DNA of 64,000 nucleotides, taken from assembly GCF_030297175.1 (NCBI RefSeq), contig NZ_AP028070.1, forward strand, positions 2,480,001 through 2,544,000. Reading direction: 5' to 3'. This DNA is from Marinobacter sp. LA51 (GTDB taxonomy: Bacteria > Pseudomonadota > Gammaproteobacteria > Pseudomonadales > Oleiphilaceae). The first letter of the stretch is position 1, and each line of letters opens with the position of its first letter. The position numbers and the translations under genes are program-made. Below the pieces are notes generated by a model. It searched no databases. It was not told the DNA's origin and saw nothing but the letters and a program-made list of their open reading frames with translations. Positions 48,576-57,049 of this stretch are shown piece by piece.

Positions 48576-50636
48576 ATGAAAAACTCCTTCAAGGTTGAGC
48601 ATCGCCTGGGCTACCGCATCTTCGGGCGCATTCTCGCCATAGCCCTTATCAGTGGTGTCATTATCAGCACCGTGCAGGTGATCCTGGACGCCGGGCGTGT
48701 TTCCAAGGACCTTGATAGCCAGGCTGCACAGACCATCTCCATGGTCAGGGACGCAGCTACCCAGGCAGTTTTCAGCATTGATTCAGAGCTGGCCCAGCAA
48801 GTGGTGGATGGGCTCTTCGCCATGGATGCCGTTCACCTGGCCGCCATTGTCCATCCTGATGGCGAGGCTCTTGGCGCCCGCAACCGCCCCTTGCACCAAA
48901 TTTCGTTCCGACCGATGACCGATCCAATCTTTGATGCCGACCGAAGCTACCGGGTACCCCTGGTTCGCGATGAAGCACCGGATACGGTCTATGGCTATCT
49001 CGAAGTTCATTACGACACCGTCCCCACTGCCAGAACCTGGCTTAATCGGGCGACCGTCACCTTTGCCTCCGGGGTCGCGACCGCACTCATACTCGGCGTG
49101 GTGCTTTATCTTGTTTTCCACCTGCTCCTGACCCGGCCTCTGCTACGCATCGTGCACTCCGTGAAAGCGGTAGATCCGGAACACCCGGACGACCGCCTGG
49201 TGACTATCCCGGCCGGCCACGATCGGGATGAATTGGGGCTGTGGGTGAATGCCACCAACAACCTGCTGGTGGCCATCGCAGACACCCAGAAACGCCATCG
49301 CGAGGCCGAAGATCGGGTCAGTCGACTTTCCCGGTACGACCAACTGACCGGACTGCCAAGCCGCGACACTTTCATGGAGCTGCTCGCCCGGGATATTCAG
49401 GAAGCGGAAACCCGCAAAGGGCTGTTATCGTTGATGGTGTGCGGTATTGATGACTTCAAATCCGTGAACGAGCAGTGTGGTTTCCGCAGTGGCGACCTGA
49501 TTCTGCAAACCGTCGCTGACCGCCTCACAGGCCAGCTCGGCAGCTCCCGCTTCACCATTGCCCGCCTGGGAAGTGACCAGTTCGTGATCGTCGAAAAAAA
49601 CCTGCGAGATGGTTTTCAGGCGGCTGACACTGCCGAACGGATTCTTGCCTGCATCGGCCGCCCGATGATGGTTGAAAACCAGCATGTGGCGATGACGGCC
49701 ACCGTGGGTGTGGCCCTGTTCCCCTCAGACGCCGATAAGGCCGACCGCTTGCTGCAGAGCGCCGAGCAAACCATGACCCTGGCCAAGCAGAGCGGCAATG
49801 ATCACTTCCAGTTCTACGTTGCCAGCATTGATCAGGAAATTCGTGATCGCCGGCAGATGGAAAAGGATCTGTCCCAGGCCCTGGCCAACAAAGAATTCCA
49901 CCTGGTCTATCAGCCCCAGATCAGCCTTGAGACCCGCCGTGTTATCGGCGCTGAAGCGCTGATCCGTTGGGAACACCCGGTACGAGGTCTGGTGCCGCCA
50001 GACGACTTCATTCCTATTTCCGAAGCCAACGGCATCATTGTTGAAATTGGCCAATGGGTTCTGGACCAGGCCTGCGCCCAGGCCGCACGCTGGGCCGACC
50101 AAGGCACACCCCTGCGCATTGCCGTCAACCTGTCTGCCGTCCAGCTGCGCCAGGCCAGCATTGTCGCCGATATTCTGGACACCCTGCACCGGCACGACAT
50201 CCCCGCTGGCCGACTTGAGCTGGAAGTCACCGAAACCAGCTTCATGACCAACCTGTCGGATGCGGTCGCGAAACTACACCGCCTGAACAAGGCCGGTATC
50301 AGCATTGCCGTTGACGATTTTGGTACCGGCTATTCATCGCTGACTTACCTGAAGCAGATGCCGGTCCAGCACCTGAAAATCGACAAACAGTTCATTCGCG
50401 ACCTTTTGGTAAACGAAGATGACACCCGAATTGCCAATACCATCATTGATCTGGGCAAGAGTCTGAATCTCTCGGTGGTGGCCGAGGGCGTGGAAACTGC
50501 CGAGCAGGAATATTATCTGACTCAGCGCGGTTGTAAGCTCGCACAGGGTTATTTCTTCAGTAAGCCACTGCTACCCAATGACTTCGAACGGTTCGTGGAA
50601 GGCTTTCATGAGCAGCTGGTCGAGAACAACATTTAA
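48576..50636 (+). CDS. EAL-domain c-di-GMP phosphodiesterase with degenerate GGDEF
   Basis: A 686-residue membrane protein. An N-terminal helix (about 15-35) and a second (about 155-180) frame a periplasmic sensor region. A HAMP-like stretch, a GGDEF domain and an EAL domain follow. The GGDEF motif is GSDQF (residues 332-336), so the cyclase site is probably inactive. The EAL motif is intact (E460-A-L), with VTETSFM and DDFGTGYSS. Phosphodiesterase activity is likely. It has no clear operon partner. Confidence 0.9.
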   Translation: MKNSFKVEHRLGYRIFGRILAIALISGVIISTVQVILDAGRVSKDLDSQAAQTISMVRDAATQAVFSIDSELAQQVVDGLFAMDAVHLAAIVHPDGEALGARNRPLHQISFRPMTDPIFDADRSYRVPLVRDEAPDTVYGYLEVHYDTVPTARTWLNRATVTFASGVATALILGVVLYLVFHLLLTRPLLRIVHSVKAVDPEHPDDRLVTIPAGHDRDELGLWVNATNNLLVAIADTQKRHREAEDRVSRLSRYDQLTGLPSRDTFMELLARDIQEAETRKGLLSLMVCGIDDFKSVNEQCGFRSGDLILQTVADRLTGQLGSSRFTIARLGSDQFVIVEKNLRDGFQAADTAERILACIGRPMMVENQHVAMTATVGVALFPSDADKADRLLQSAEQTMTLAKQSGNDHFQFYVASIDQEIRDRRQMEKDLSQALANKEFHLVYQPQISLETRRVIGAEALIRWEHPVRGLVPPDDFIPISEANGIIVEIGQWVLDQACAQAARWADQGTPLRIAVNLSAVQLRQASIVADILDTLHRHDIPAGRLELEVTETSFMTNLSDAVAKLHRLNKAGISIAVDDFGTGYSSLTYLKQMPVQHLKIDKQFIRDLLVNEDDTRIANTIIDLGKSLNLSVVAEGVETAEQEYYLTQRGCKLAQGYFFSKPLLPNDFERFVEGFHEQLVENNI

Positions 50637-50662
50637 CCATTTGAACCCCCCAAGGAGTTAAC

Positions 50663-51250
50663 ATGGGAACAACTGTTATTGGCCTGATTGTTATCGCCGT
50701 CGTAGTCATCTACCTGGTGTTCATCTACAACCGACTGGTATCCCTGAGAAACCAGTTCAAAAACGGTTTCGCCCAGATCGACGTGCAGCTTCAACGTCGA
50801 CACGACCTGATCCCTAATCTGGTTGAGGCCGCCAAGGCCTACCTGAGCCATGAGCAGACCACCCTTACCCAGGTCATGGAAGCCCGTAACAATGCTGTCA
50901 GCGCCCAGAAAGACGCGGCCCGCGATCCCGGGGACGGTACCAAGATACAACGTCTTGGCAGTGCAGAGAATCTGCTGAACAAGGCCCTGGCCAACTTCTA
51001 TGCGGTGGCCGAGGATTACCCGGAGCTGAAGGCCAACGAAACCATCCAGCAATTGATGGAAGAGCTCTCCAGTACTGAAAATCGCGTCGCCTTCGCGCGC
51101 CAGGCCTACAACGATGGCGTTATGAGCTACAACATTTTCCGCGAGCAGTTCCCCAATAACATTCTCGCCGGCATGTGTGCGTTCAAAGAGACCGCCCAAC
51201 TGGAGCTTGAAACACCCGAGGCCCGCCAGGCGCCAAAAGTCGCTTTCTGA
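50663..51250 (+). CDS. LemA family protein
   Basis: A 195-residue protein with an N-terminal membrane helix (about 3-22) and a helical LemA domain (SLRNQFKNGFAQIDVQLQRRHDLIPNLVEAAKAYL). It is a membrane-anchored protein of uncertain role, usually paired with an M48-type protease, as here, 11 bases upstream of one. Confidence 0.93.
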   Translation: MGTTVIGLIVIAVVVIYLVFIYNRLVSLRNQFKNGFAQIDVQLQRRHDLIPNLVEAAKAYLSHEQTTLTQVMEARNNAVSAQKDAARDPGDGTKIQRLGSAENLLNKALANFYAVAEDYPELKANETIQQLMEELSSTENRVAFARQAYNDGVMSYNIFREQFPNNILAGMCAFKETAQLELETPEARQAPKVAF

Positions 51251-51261
51251 CGCCCTGACCC

Positions 51262-53274
51262 ATGGCTCATTCCGGTTTTTTCCAGCGCCAGGCCAGTGCC
51301 CGGCGCAATACCAGCGTGCTGGTCGTGCTGTTCCTGACGGCGGTGGTACTGATCACGCTTGCCGTTTCCCTGGTCGGTTACTTTGTCACTCGCAGTGAGT
51401 CCTCCGGCCTGGCCTTCCTCGATTGGCTGCTGTCCCGCCATGGCTTACTCACTGCTGCGACAGTAGTCACCCTGATCGGCGTCACGTCCCTGATTCGCTG
51501 GGTTGATCTGGCCGGGGGCGGTGAGCGGGTTGCCAAGATGGTTGGTGCCCGTCCCATTGATCCTGACACCCGGGACCAGGACGAGCGCCAGCTCCGGAAT
51601 GTGGTCGAGGAAATGGCCATCGCCAGTGGCGTGCCCGTACCCGAGCTGTACGTGATGGATCAGGAAACCGGCATCAATGCCTTTGTTGCCGGCTACACGC
51701 CGGGGGAAGCCGTCATGGTGGTAACCCATGGCACCCTGACTCAACTTAACCGTGATGAACTCCAGGGCGTGGTCGGTCATGAATTCAGCCATATTTTTAA
51801 CGGTGATATGCGCCTGAACGTTCGCCTGATCGCCCTGCTGTCCGGCATTCTGATGATTGGCCAGATCGGCGGTTTCCTGATGCGGATGTCGTTCTACAGC
51901 CGCCATCGGTCTGTGCGCTCATCGGGCGATAATCGCGGCCAGGCCGCCATTGGCGTGATTGGCATCGCGCTGCTGATCATTGGCTACGTGGGCGTGTTCT
52001 TTGGCCGACTGATTCAGGCGGCAGTGTCCAGACAACGGGAATTGCTGGCCGATGCCTCTTCGGTGCAATTTACTCGTAACCCGGAAGGCATAGCCGGAGC
52101 CCTGTTCAAGATCGGCCTAAGAGGCGGCTACCTGGACACCACCAGCCACGCCAGCGACATGAACCACATGTGCTTCGGGGAAAGTGCGCGGATGAAGTTC
52201 GCCTCACTACTGGCCTCACACCCGCCCATCGAGGAGCGCATCAACCAGATTCAGCCCGGCATGCTAGCCCGCCTGCGAAGCCGGCTCCGGGATACCCAAC
52301 CCGGAGCTGATCTGCGCGCCGCTACCAGCTCTCAGGGCCCGGCCCAGGCCACAGGTTTTGCCGATCTTGGGGCAGAGGTGGTGGCACCGCTCCGACGCAC
52401 CAGTACGTCACCTCTGGCCTCAAGCGATGAGGCTACCGCTTCTTCGGCAACTGGCAAGCTGTCGGAACGGGTTGGCACCGTTTCTCCCCAGGGCGAGGCC
52501 TTCGCCACTCGCCTGTTAGCAAGGCTACCCGCTACGTTTCGCAGCCTGCTGTATACCCGCGCCGGCGCTATCCAGCTCTGCTATGCAATGGTGATCGCTG
52601 ACGTATCCCGGGAGGAACAACATCGAATGCTGGCAATGATCCCCGAGCACCCGGTGCTGGGCGGCCAACAGGAACTGCTGAACAAGCTGACTCCCGCCCT
52701 GAAATCCATCGGCGAGGAAGTGCGATTCCCCGCCCTTGAACTGGCCATGCCGGCATTGCGGAAACTGGACCCGGAGGAACGGGAAGGTTTGATCACCAAC
52801 GTCCAGAAGCTGGTCGCGGCGGACAACCGGATGTCGCTGTTCGAACTGGCCCTGACCAGTTTCCTGTCGCGCCACCTGGGCGCCACCGCCGGTCAGGTAA
52901 TGCCGGTTCGGTACCGGAAATACCGGCCGGTAATGCCGGCAATCCAGAAGCTGCTGAGCCTGTTTGCGCGCGCCGGCACCAAGAGCGCCTCGGATGCCGA
53001 GTCGTTATACCGGGAAGCGATGGCAGGCTTTGCTAATACCAAGAGGCAGAATACAAAGGGGGAGGATCAAGCGGTTCTTGAGAAAGTAACCATGCGCCAG
53101 TTACGGGAGGCGTTGACCGCACTGAACGGGCTCTCGCCATTGCTCAAGCCCGCTATTATTGATGCCTGTGGGCACTGCATCACCCACGATGGTCATGTCG
53201 ACGTCCGTGAATACGAACTGATGAGACTGGTGGCCGACCAGATCGACTGCCCGATGCCACCACTCACAGCTTAA
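51262..53274 (+). CDS. M48-family membrane metalloprotease with TerB-like C-terminal region
   Basis: A 670-residue protein. Two membrane helices at the N-terminus (about 19-42 and 62-79) precede an M48 protease domain with the zinc motif HEFSH (H173, E174, H177) and the downstream third-ligand region RELLADASSVQF. Additional helices lie at about 190-255. The C-terminal 330 residues are unusual for M48 proteases and look like two TerB/DUF533-type helical segments (LITNVQKLVAADNRMSLFE and IIDACGHCITHDGHVDVREYE). It is co-transcribed with lemA. Confidence 0.88.
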   Translation: MAHSGFFQRQASARRNTSVLVVLFLTAVVLITLAVSLVGYFVTRSESSGLAFLDWLLSRHGLLTAATVVTLIGVTSLIRWVDLAGGGERVAKMVGARPIDPDTRDQDERQLRNVVEEMAIASGVPVPELYVMDQETGINAFVAGYTPGEAVMVVTHGTLTQLNRDELQGVVGHEFSHIFNGDMRLNVRLIALLSGILMIGQIGGFLMRMSFYSRHRSVRSSGDNRGQAAIGVIGIALLIIGYVGVFFGRLIQAAVSRQRELLADASSVQFTRNPEGIAGALFKIGLRGGYLDTTSHASDMNHMCFGESARMKFASLLASHPPIEERINQIQPGMLARLRSRLRDTQPGADLRAATSSQGPAQATGFADLGAEVVAPLRRTSTSPLASSDEATASSATGKLSERVGTVSPQGEAFATRLLARLPATFRSLLYTRAGAIQLCYAMVIADVSREEQHRMLAMIPEHPVLGGQQELLNKLTPALKSIGEEVRFPALELAMPALRKLDPEEREGLITNVQKLVAADNRMSLFELALTSFLSRHLGATAGQVMPVRYRKYRPVMPAIQKLLSLFARAGTKSASDAESLYREAMAGFANTKRQNTKGEDQAVLEKVTMRQLREALTALNGLSPLLKPAIIDACGHCITHDGHVDVREYELMRLVADQIDCPMPPLTA

Positions 53275-55241
53275 GGGTTTATTGTTTCACCCATCTCCTG
53301 GCGCTTGCGGCCATCGAACAGCACTTCGATATCCGGGCTGGCGTCTACCGGCGGCAGATCCAGCTTCTTGCGGATATCGAGATTTACTTCCCACAGTTCC
53401 TGGAACTTGTCGTCGGTGACAGCGACCGCTTCAGTCTTGCCCAGCATGATGGTCGGGCGCAGGAACACCAGCAGGTTGCGCTTGACCCGACGCTCGGACT
53501 CAGACGAGAAGAGGCGGCCAATGAACGGAATGTCACCCAGGAGGGGCACCTTGCTCTTGTTGATCTGGTAGTCATCACGAATCAGACCGCCCAGAACGAT
53601 GGTCTCGCCGTCGTCCGCCAGCACGGTGGTCTTGATCTCCCGCTTGTTGGTAACGATGTCAGAGGCGTTCTCAATGCTGTCAGCAACGTTTTCCGTGGTT
53701 TGCTCAACCACCAGCCGCACCAGCCCATCGGCACTGATGGTGGGGGTTACCTTCAGCGTCAGACCAATATCACGACGCTCGATGGTGGTGAACGGATTGG
53801 TAGTGCCGTCGCCGGTCACTGTCGACTCACCGGTCCGGAACGGCACGTTCTGACCCACGATAATTTCTGATTCCTGGTTATCCAGGGTAATGATGCTCGG
53901 CGTGGACAGCAGGTTGGCGGCCGCTGAGGTAGAAAGAGCCTGAAGCAGAATACCCCAGGTAATACCGTCCTCATTGCGCTCACCCGCGCCAACAGTAATA
54001 CCACCCGCAGCCGGACCAATAATCGAATCGGAGGCCAATGCACCGATTACTTCGCTGAGGCTGCGGCCAACGTTGCTGAAATTGGTTCCAAGGACCGGCG
54101 TCGACTCACCAGACTCGTCGCCCACGGCAAACTGGACACCGAGATCCTGGCCAAGGTCGTCACTGATCTCCACGATGGCTGCTTCAATCAATACCTGGGC
54201 CCGGCGCACGTCCAGATGCGCAACGATCTGCTCGGCTTCCTGCATCAGTGAAGGCTCACCCCGAACTACCAGAGCGTTCAGCCCCTCATCAGCAAACACC
54301 GCGAAATTGCTGCTCGGCTTGGTGCCGCCAGATCCGCTGCTGGCGCCCCCGGAACCCTCTTTGGCCAGTTCACCCATGACGCCTTTCAGGATCTCTGCCA
54401 GCTTCTTGGCATCTGCGTGTTTCAGGCGCAGCACCTTGGTGGTACCGCCGGTGGCGGAAGGCTGGTCGAGCTGACGGATCAGTCCGCGCATCTTGTCACG
54501 GAAATTCTGGTCGCCGCGCAGGATCAGGCGGTTGCTGCGCTCATCGGCGGTTACACTGTACTTGCGTGCCGCATTCTCACCGCCGGCACGACCCAATTCA
54601 TCAGGCGCCAGTTCCTGCAGCAGGGTCACCATATCGCCAACCCAGGCTTCATCCAGCTGGATCACCTCCACCTCATACTTGGACGGGCTGTCGAGTTCAC
54701 GAACGATCTGTTCGATGCGCTGGATGTTGGAGGAATGGTCACTGACGATCAGGGCATTGGCCGCAGCGACACCGGCAAGGTGCCCATACTTGGCCACCAG
54801 CGGACGCAGGATCGGCACCAGCTCGAGGGCGTTGGCATTGTCGATCTGGATCACTCGGGTAATAAGCTGTTCGGAAGGAATCTCTTCAAACCGGGACATG
54901 GATTCAGCCGACTGCTTGGCGTCCACCTGCTGCACCACTTTGATCACTTCTTCACCGGGAATGGCGGTAAAGCCGTGGACATTCAACACCGCCAGGAACA
55001 GATCGTAGATTTCATCTTTGTTCATCGGGGCGCTGGACAGCACCGTTACCTTGCCTTTGACCCGGGGGTCCACCACAAAACTGTATCCGGTGATGTCCGC
55101 CACCTGGGTGACGAAGGCCCGGATATCAGCATCCTTCAGGTTTAGTCGCCAGGTTTCTTCCTGCCCGTGGGCCACAGACATGAGAGGGAGAAGAATAAGC
55201 AGGGCAAACGCCCGCAGAATATTGGTCTTGTGGTTATACAT
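53271..55241 (-). CDS. gspD: Type II secretion secretin GspD
   Basis: GspD forms the outer-membrane secretin channel. From the ATG at 55241 the protein is 656 residues, with a signal peptide, N0-N3 ring domains (about 30-330) and a C-terminal secretin domain with VPFRTGESTVTG and VPLLGDIPFIGRLFSS. It lies after gspC. Length is normal. An upstream reading from 55283 is unlikely. gspE-M are not in the window. Confidence 0.96.
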   Translation of the reverse strand: MYNHKTNILRAFALLILLPLMSVAHGQEETWRLNLKDADIRAFVTQVADITGYSFVVDPRVKGKVTVLSSAPMNKDEIYDLFLAVLNVHGFTAIPGEEVIKVVQQVDAKQSAESMSRFEEIPSEQLITRVIQIDNANALELVPILRPLVAKYGHLAGVAAANALIVSDHSSNIQRIEQIVRELDSPSKYEVEVIQLDEAWVGDMVTLLQELAPDELGRAGGENAARKYSVTADERSNRLILRGDQNFRDKMRGLIRQLDQPSATGGTTKVLRLKHADAKKLAEILKGVMGELAKEGSGGASSGSGGTKPSSNFAVFADEGLNALVVRGEPSLMQEAEQIVAHLDVRRAQVLIEAAIVEISDDLGQDLGVQFAVGDESGESTPVLGTNFSNVGRSLSEVIGALASDSIIGPAAGGITVGAGERNEDGITWGILLQALSTSAAANLLSTPSIITLDNQESEIIVGQNVPFRTGESTVTGDGTTNPFTTIERRDIGLTLKVTPTISADGLVRLVVEQTTENVADSIENASDIVTNKREIKTTVLADDGETIVLGGLIRDDYQINKSKVPLLGDIPFIGRLFSSESERRVKRNLLVFLRPTIMLGKTEAVAVTDDKFQELWEVNLDIRKKLDLPPVDASPDIEVLFDGRKRQEMGETINP

Positions 55242-55273
55242 GTGGCGATTTCGTCCTGTATCAATGAACCCGG

Positions 55274-56125
55274 TCAGCGCCACTGCTCGGGTATGGCATA
55301 ACTGATGGTGAGGATGGACCCGTCACGCTCGATTTCTATATCCACCTGAGCCTGGCCACGCCAGCTCTCAAGCAGGGATTTGTCCTGTTCTATGTCGCCC
55401 AGACGCTGGCCATTGATGGCGGTGATCACATCACCGGCCTGAAGGTTAACGGCATTGAGCATGGCATTGGAACCGTTGTAAACATATCCGGACGCTCCAC
55501 TGTCATCCACCGGGCTCAGGCCATAGGCATTAAGTGCTGCCACGCCCTGGCTATCCAACTGTGATCGGGCACTCTCCAGAAAGGCATCCGGTGACGATTC
55601 TGCCGGCTGCTCCGCGGCCTCTGCAACCAGCCCGCCCGATTCGAATTCCTCAAAGGTCAGTGACTCGTAGCGACCGCCGCGGCGAATCAGGATGCGGCTC
55701 GGCTCCACCTCGGCCAGCTCAGCATTGCCCGGCAGCATGTCGCCGACCCGGAAGTACGACGTTTCTCCGTTGCTTCCTGCAACTATAGCACCGGAGTCTT
55801 CCGGGCGCTGTCCTACAAGCACCCCCTCAAGGCGCAGCCGCAGGCCTGTTTCAGGCGCTGATCGCTTGACCACCTCGGCCACTCCCGCCTGCTTTGGCGG
55901 CCGACCGAAAAATTCGAAGCTGGCCATCGGGAACGACAACCCCGAGCCGTCCACGCCTTGACCACTGCCGGCCAGCGGCGCGACCGGAACCGGCCTGTCG
56001 TCCCAGGCCGCCAGCCAGGTCACTTTGGCCAGCGCTACGCCGAGATAGATGACGAGCCCCACCAGCAAGAGGTTAGCCAGTGCTCGGGACAATCGTGATT
56101 GAGTCTGTACACTCAGAGCGGGCAT
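55274..56125 (-). CDS. gspC: Type II secretion protein GspC
   Basis: GspC links inner-membrane platform and secretin. The 283-residue protein has a membrane helix (about 18-38), a homology region with the GLRLRLEGVLVG strand, and a C-terminal PDZ-type domain (about 220-283) with the LNAVNLQAGDVITAINGQRL loop. The ATG at 56125 has GGAGC upstream and sits right after gspN. Confidence 0.93.
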   Translation of the reverse strand: MPALSVQTQSRLSRALANLLLVGLVIYLGVALAKVTWLAAWDDRPVPVAPLAGSGQGVDGSGLSFPMASFEFFGRPPKQAGVAEVVKRSAPETGLRLRLEGVLVGQRPEDSGAIVAGSNGETSYFRVGDMLPGNAELAEVEPSRILIRRGGRYESLTFEEFESGGLVAEAAEQPAESSPDAFLESARSQLDSQGVAALNAYGLSPVDDSGASGYVYNGSNAMLNAVNLQAGDVITAINGQRLGDIEQDKSLLESWRGQAQVDIEIERDGSILTISYAIPEQWR

Positions 56126-56126
56126 A

Positions 56127-56918
56127 TCAGCGTGCTCCTGGCAGCAGTGGCTGTCGGACCCGGAACACCACATCGCCGGGACTTGCCGAATCCGACCAGG
56201 GCTGACCGGCCAGGTCCACCATGCGTTTATAGACCCGAAGTTCCATCATGCCGTTCCACAGGAGTTGCGCATCCGCCGCCGGGCCATCACCGCCCTGCTC
56301 CGCTACCGACAAGGCAACGCCGCCCTGGGTGGTATCAAGCTCGGCCTGCATGGGCGGGAACCGGGCCTGCCCGGTCCGATTACCCATTGGCCAGGAAACC
56401 TGGCCACCAGCCCAACGGCCAAGGCCTTCAGCCAGGGTAACGCGGTTATCTTCCCACACCACATTCAGGCGATCGATGGAAACATTGCCCTCGATCATTG
56501 CACCGCCTGCGCGACGAATGAGGTCTTTAAACTCGCTGACCACCACCTGGCCATTGGCATTGATTTCGGCCCGCTGGGGCCAGGCGACGGTGATGTCGCC
56601 CTCAATTTCAGATTGGGATGAGGCAATAGAGAGGTCGACCGGAAGTGACAGTTCAGTCAGTGAGGGCCAGTCGAGCTGCCAGTCCACGCGAACTGGGTAA
56701 CCCGCCACCATCAACCCGGCGGCGCCGTCCCAAACGCGCCCGGATACCTGGCGGACCTCCACCTGCTGGGGCATGGAAACCTGGCCGGAGACCTGCTGCC
56801 ACACCCATCCTGCCGGCACCCAGACTATTAAGGCCACCGCGTATATCGCCAACGTCAATAGCGTCAATAAAACCAGTTTGCCGAGGCTTAAGAAGGGATT
56901 AGGGGCAGCATCGCTCAT
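56127..56918 (-). CDS. gspN: Type II secretion protein GspN
   Basis: A 263-residue T2SSN-family protein with one N-terminal membrane helix (about 14-40) and a beta-rich periplasmic domain. I use the start at 56918 because the divergent copy at 59060-59176 begins at the equivalent codon. A longer reading from 56936 adds MVVWYP. It is the first gene of gspN-C-D, an order where gspN precedes gspC rather than ending a full cluster. Confidence 0.85.
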   Translation of the reverse strand: MSDAAPNPFLSLGKLVLLTLLTLAIYAVALIVWVPAGWVWQQVSGQVSMPQQVEVRQVSGRVWDGAAGLMVAGYPVRVDWQLDWPSLTELSLPVDLSIASSQSEIEGDITVAWPQRAEINANGQVVVSEFKDLIRRAGGAMIEGNVSIDRLNVVWEDNRVTLAEGLGRWAGGQVSWPMGNRTGQARFPPMQAELDTTQGGVALSVAEQGGDGPAADAQLLWNGMMELRVYKRMVDLAGQPWSDSASPGDVVFRVRQPLLPGAR

Positions 56919-57049
56919 GGGGTACCACACAACCAATTTGACTCAGAGCGACTAGGCATATGACAAGAAGCCTCAGGGGAGCAAACCCGCATGCCTCGGT
57001 CTTCCGTCGCAAGGAAGAAATTTACCATGCTATCACTCTCCATAAGACA

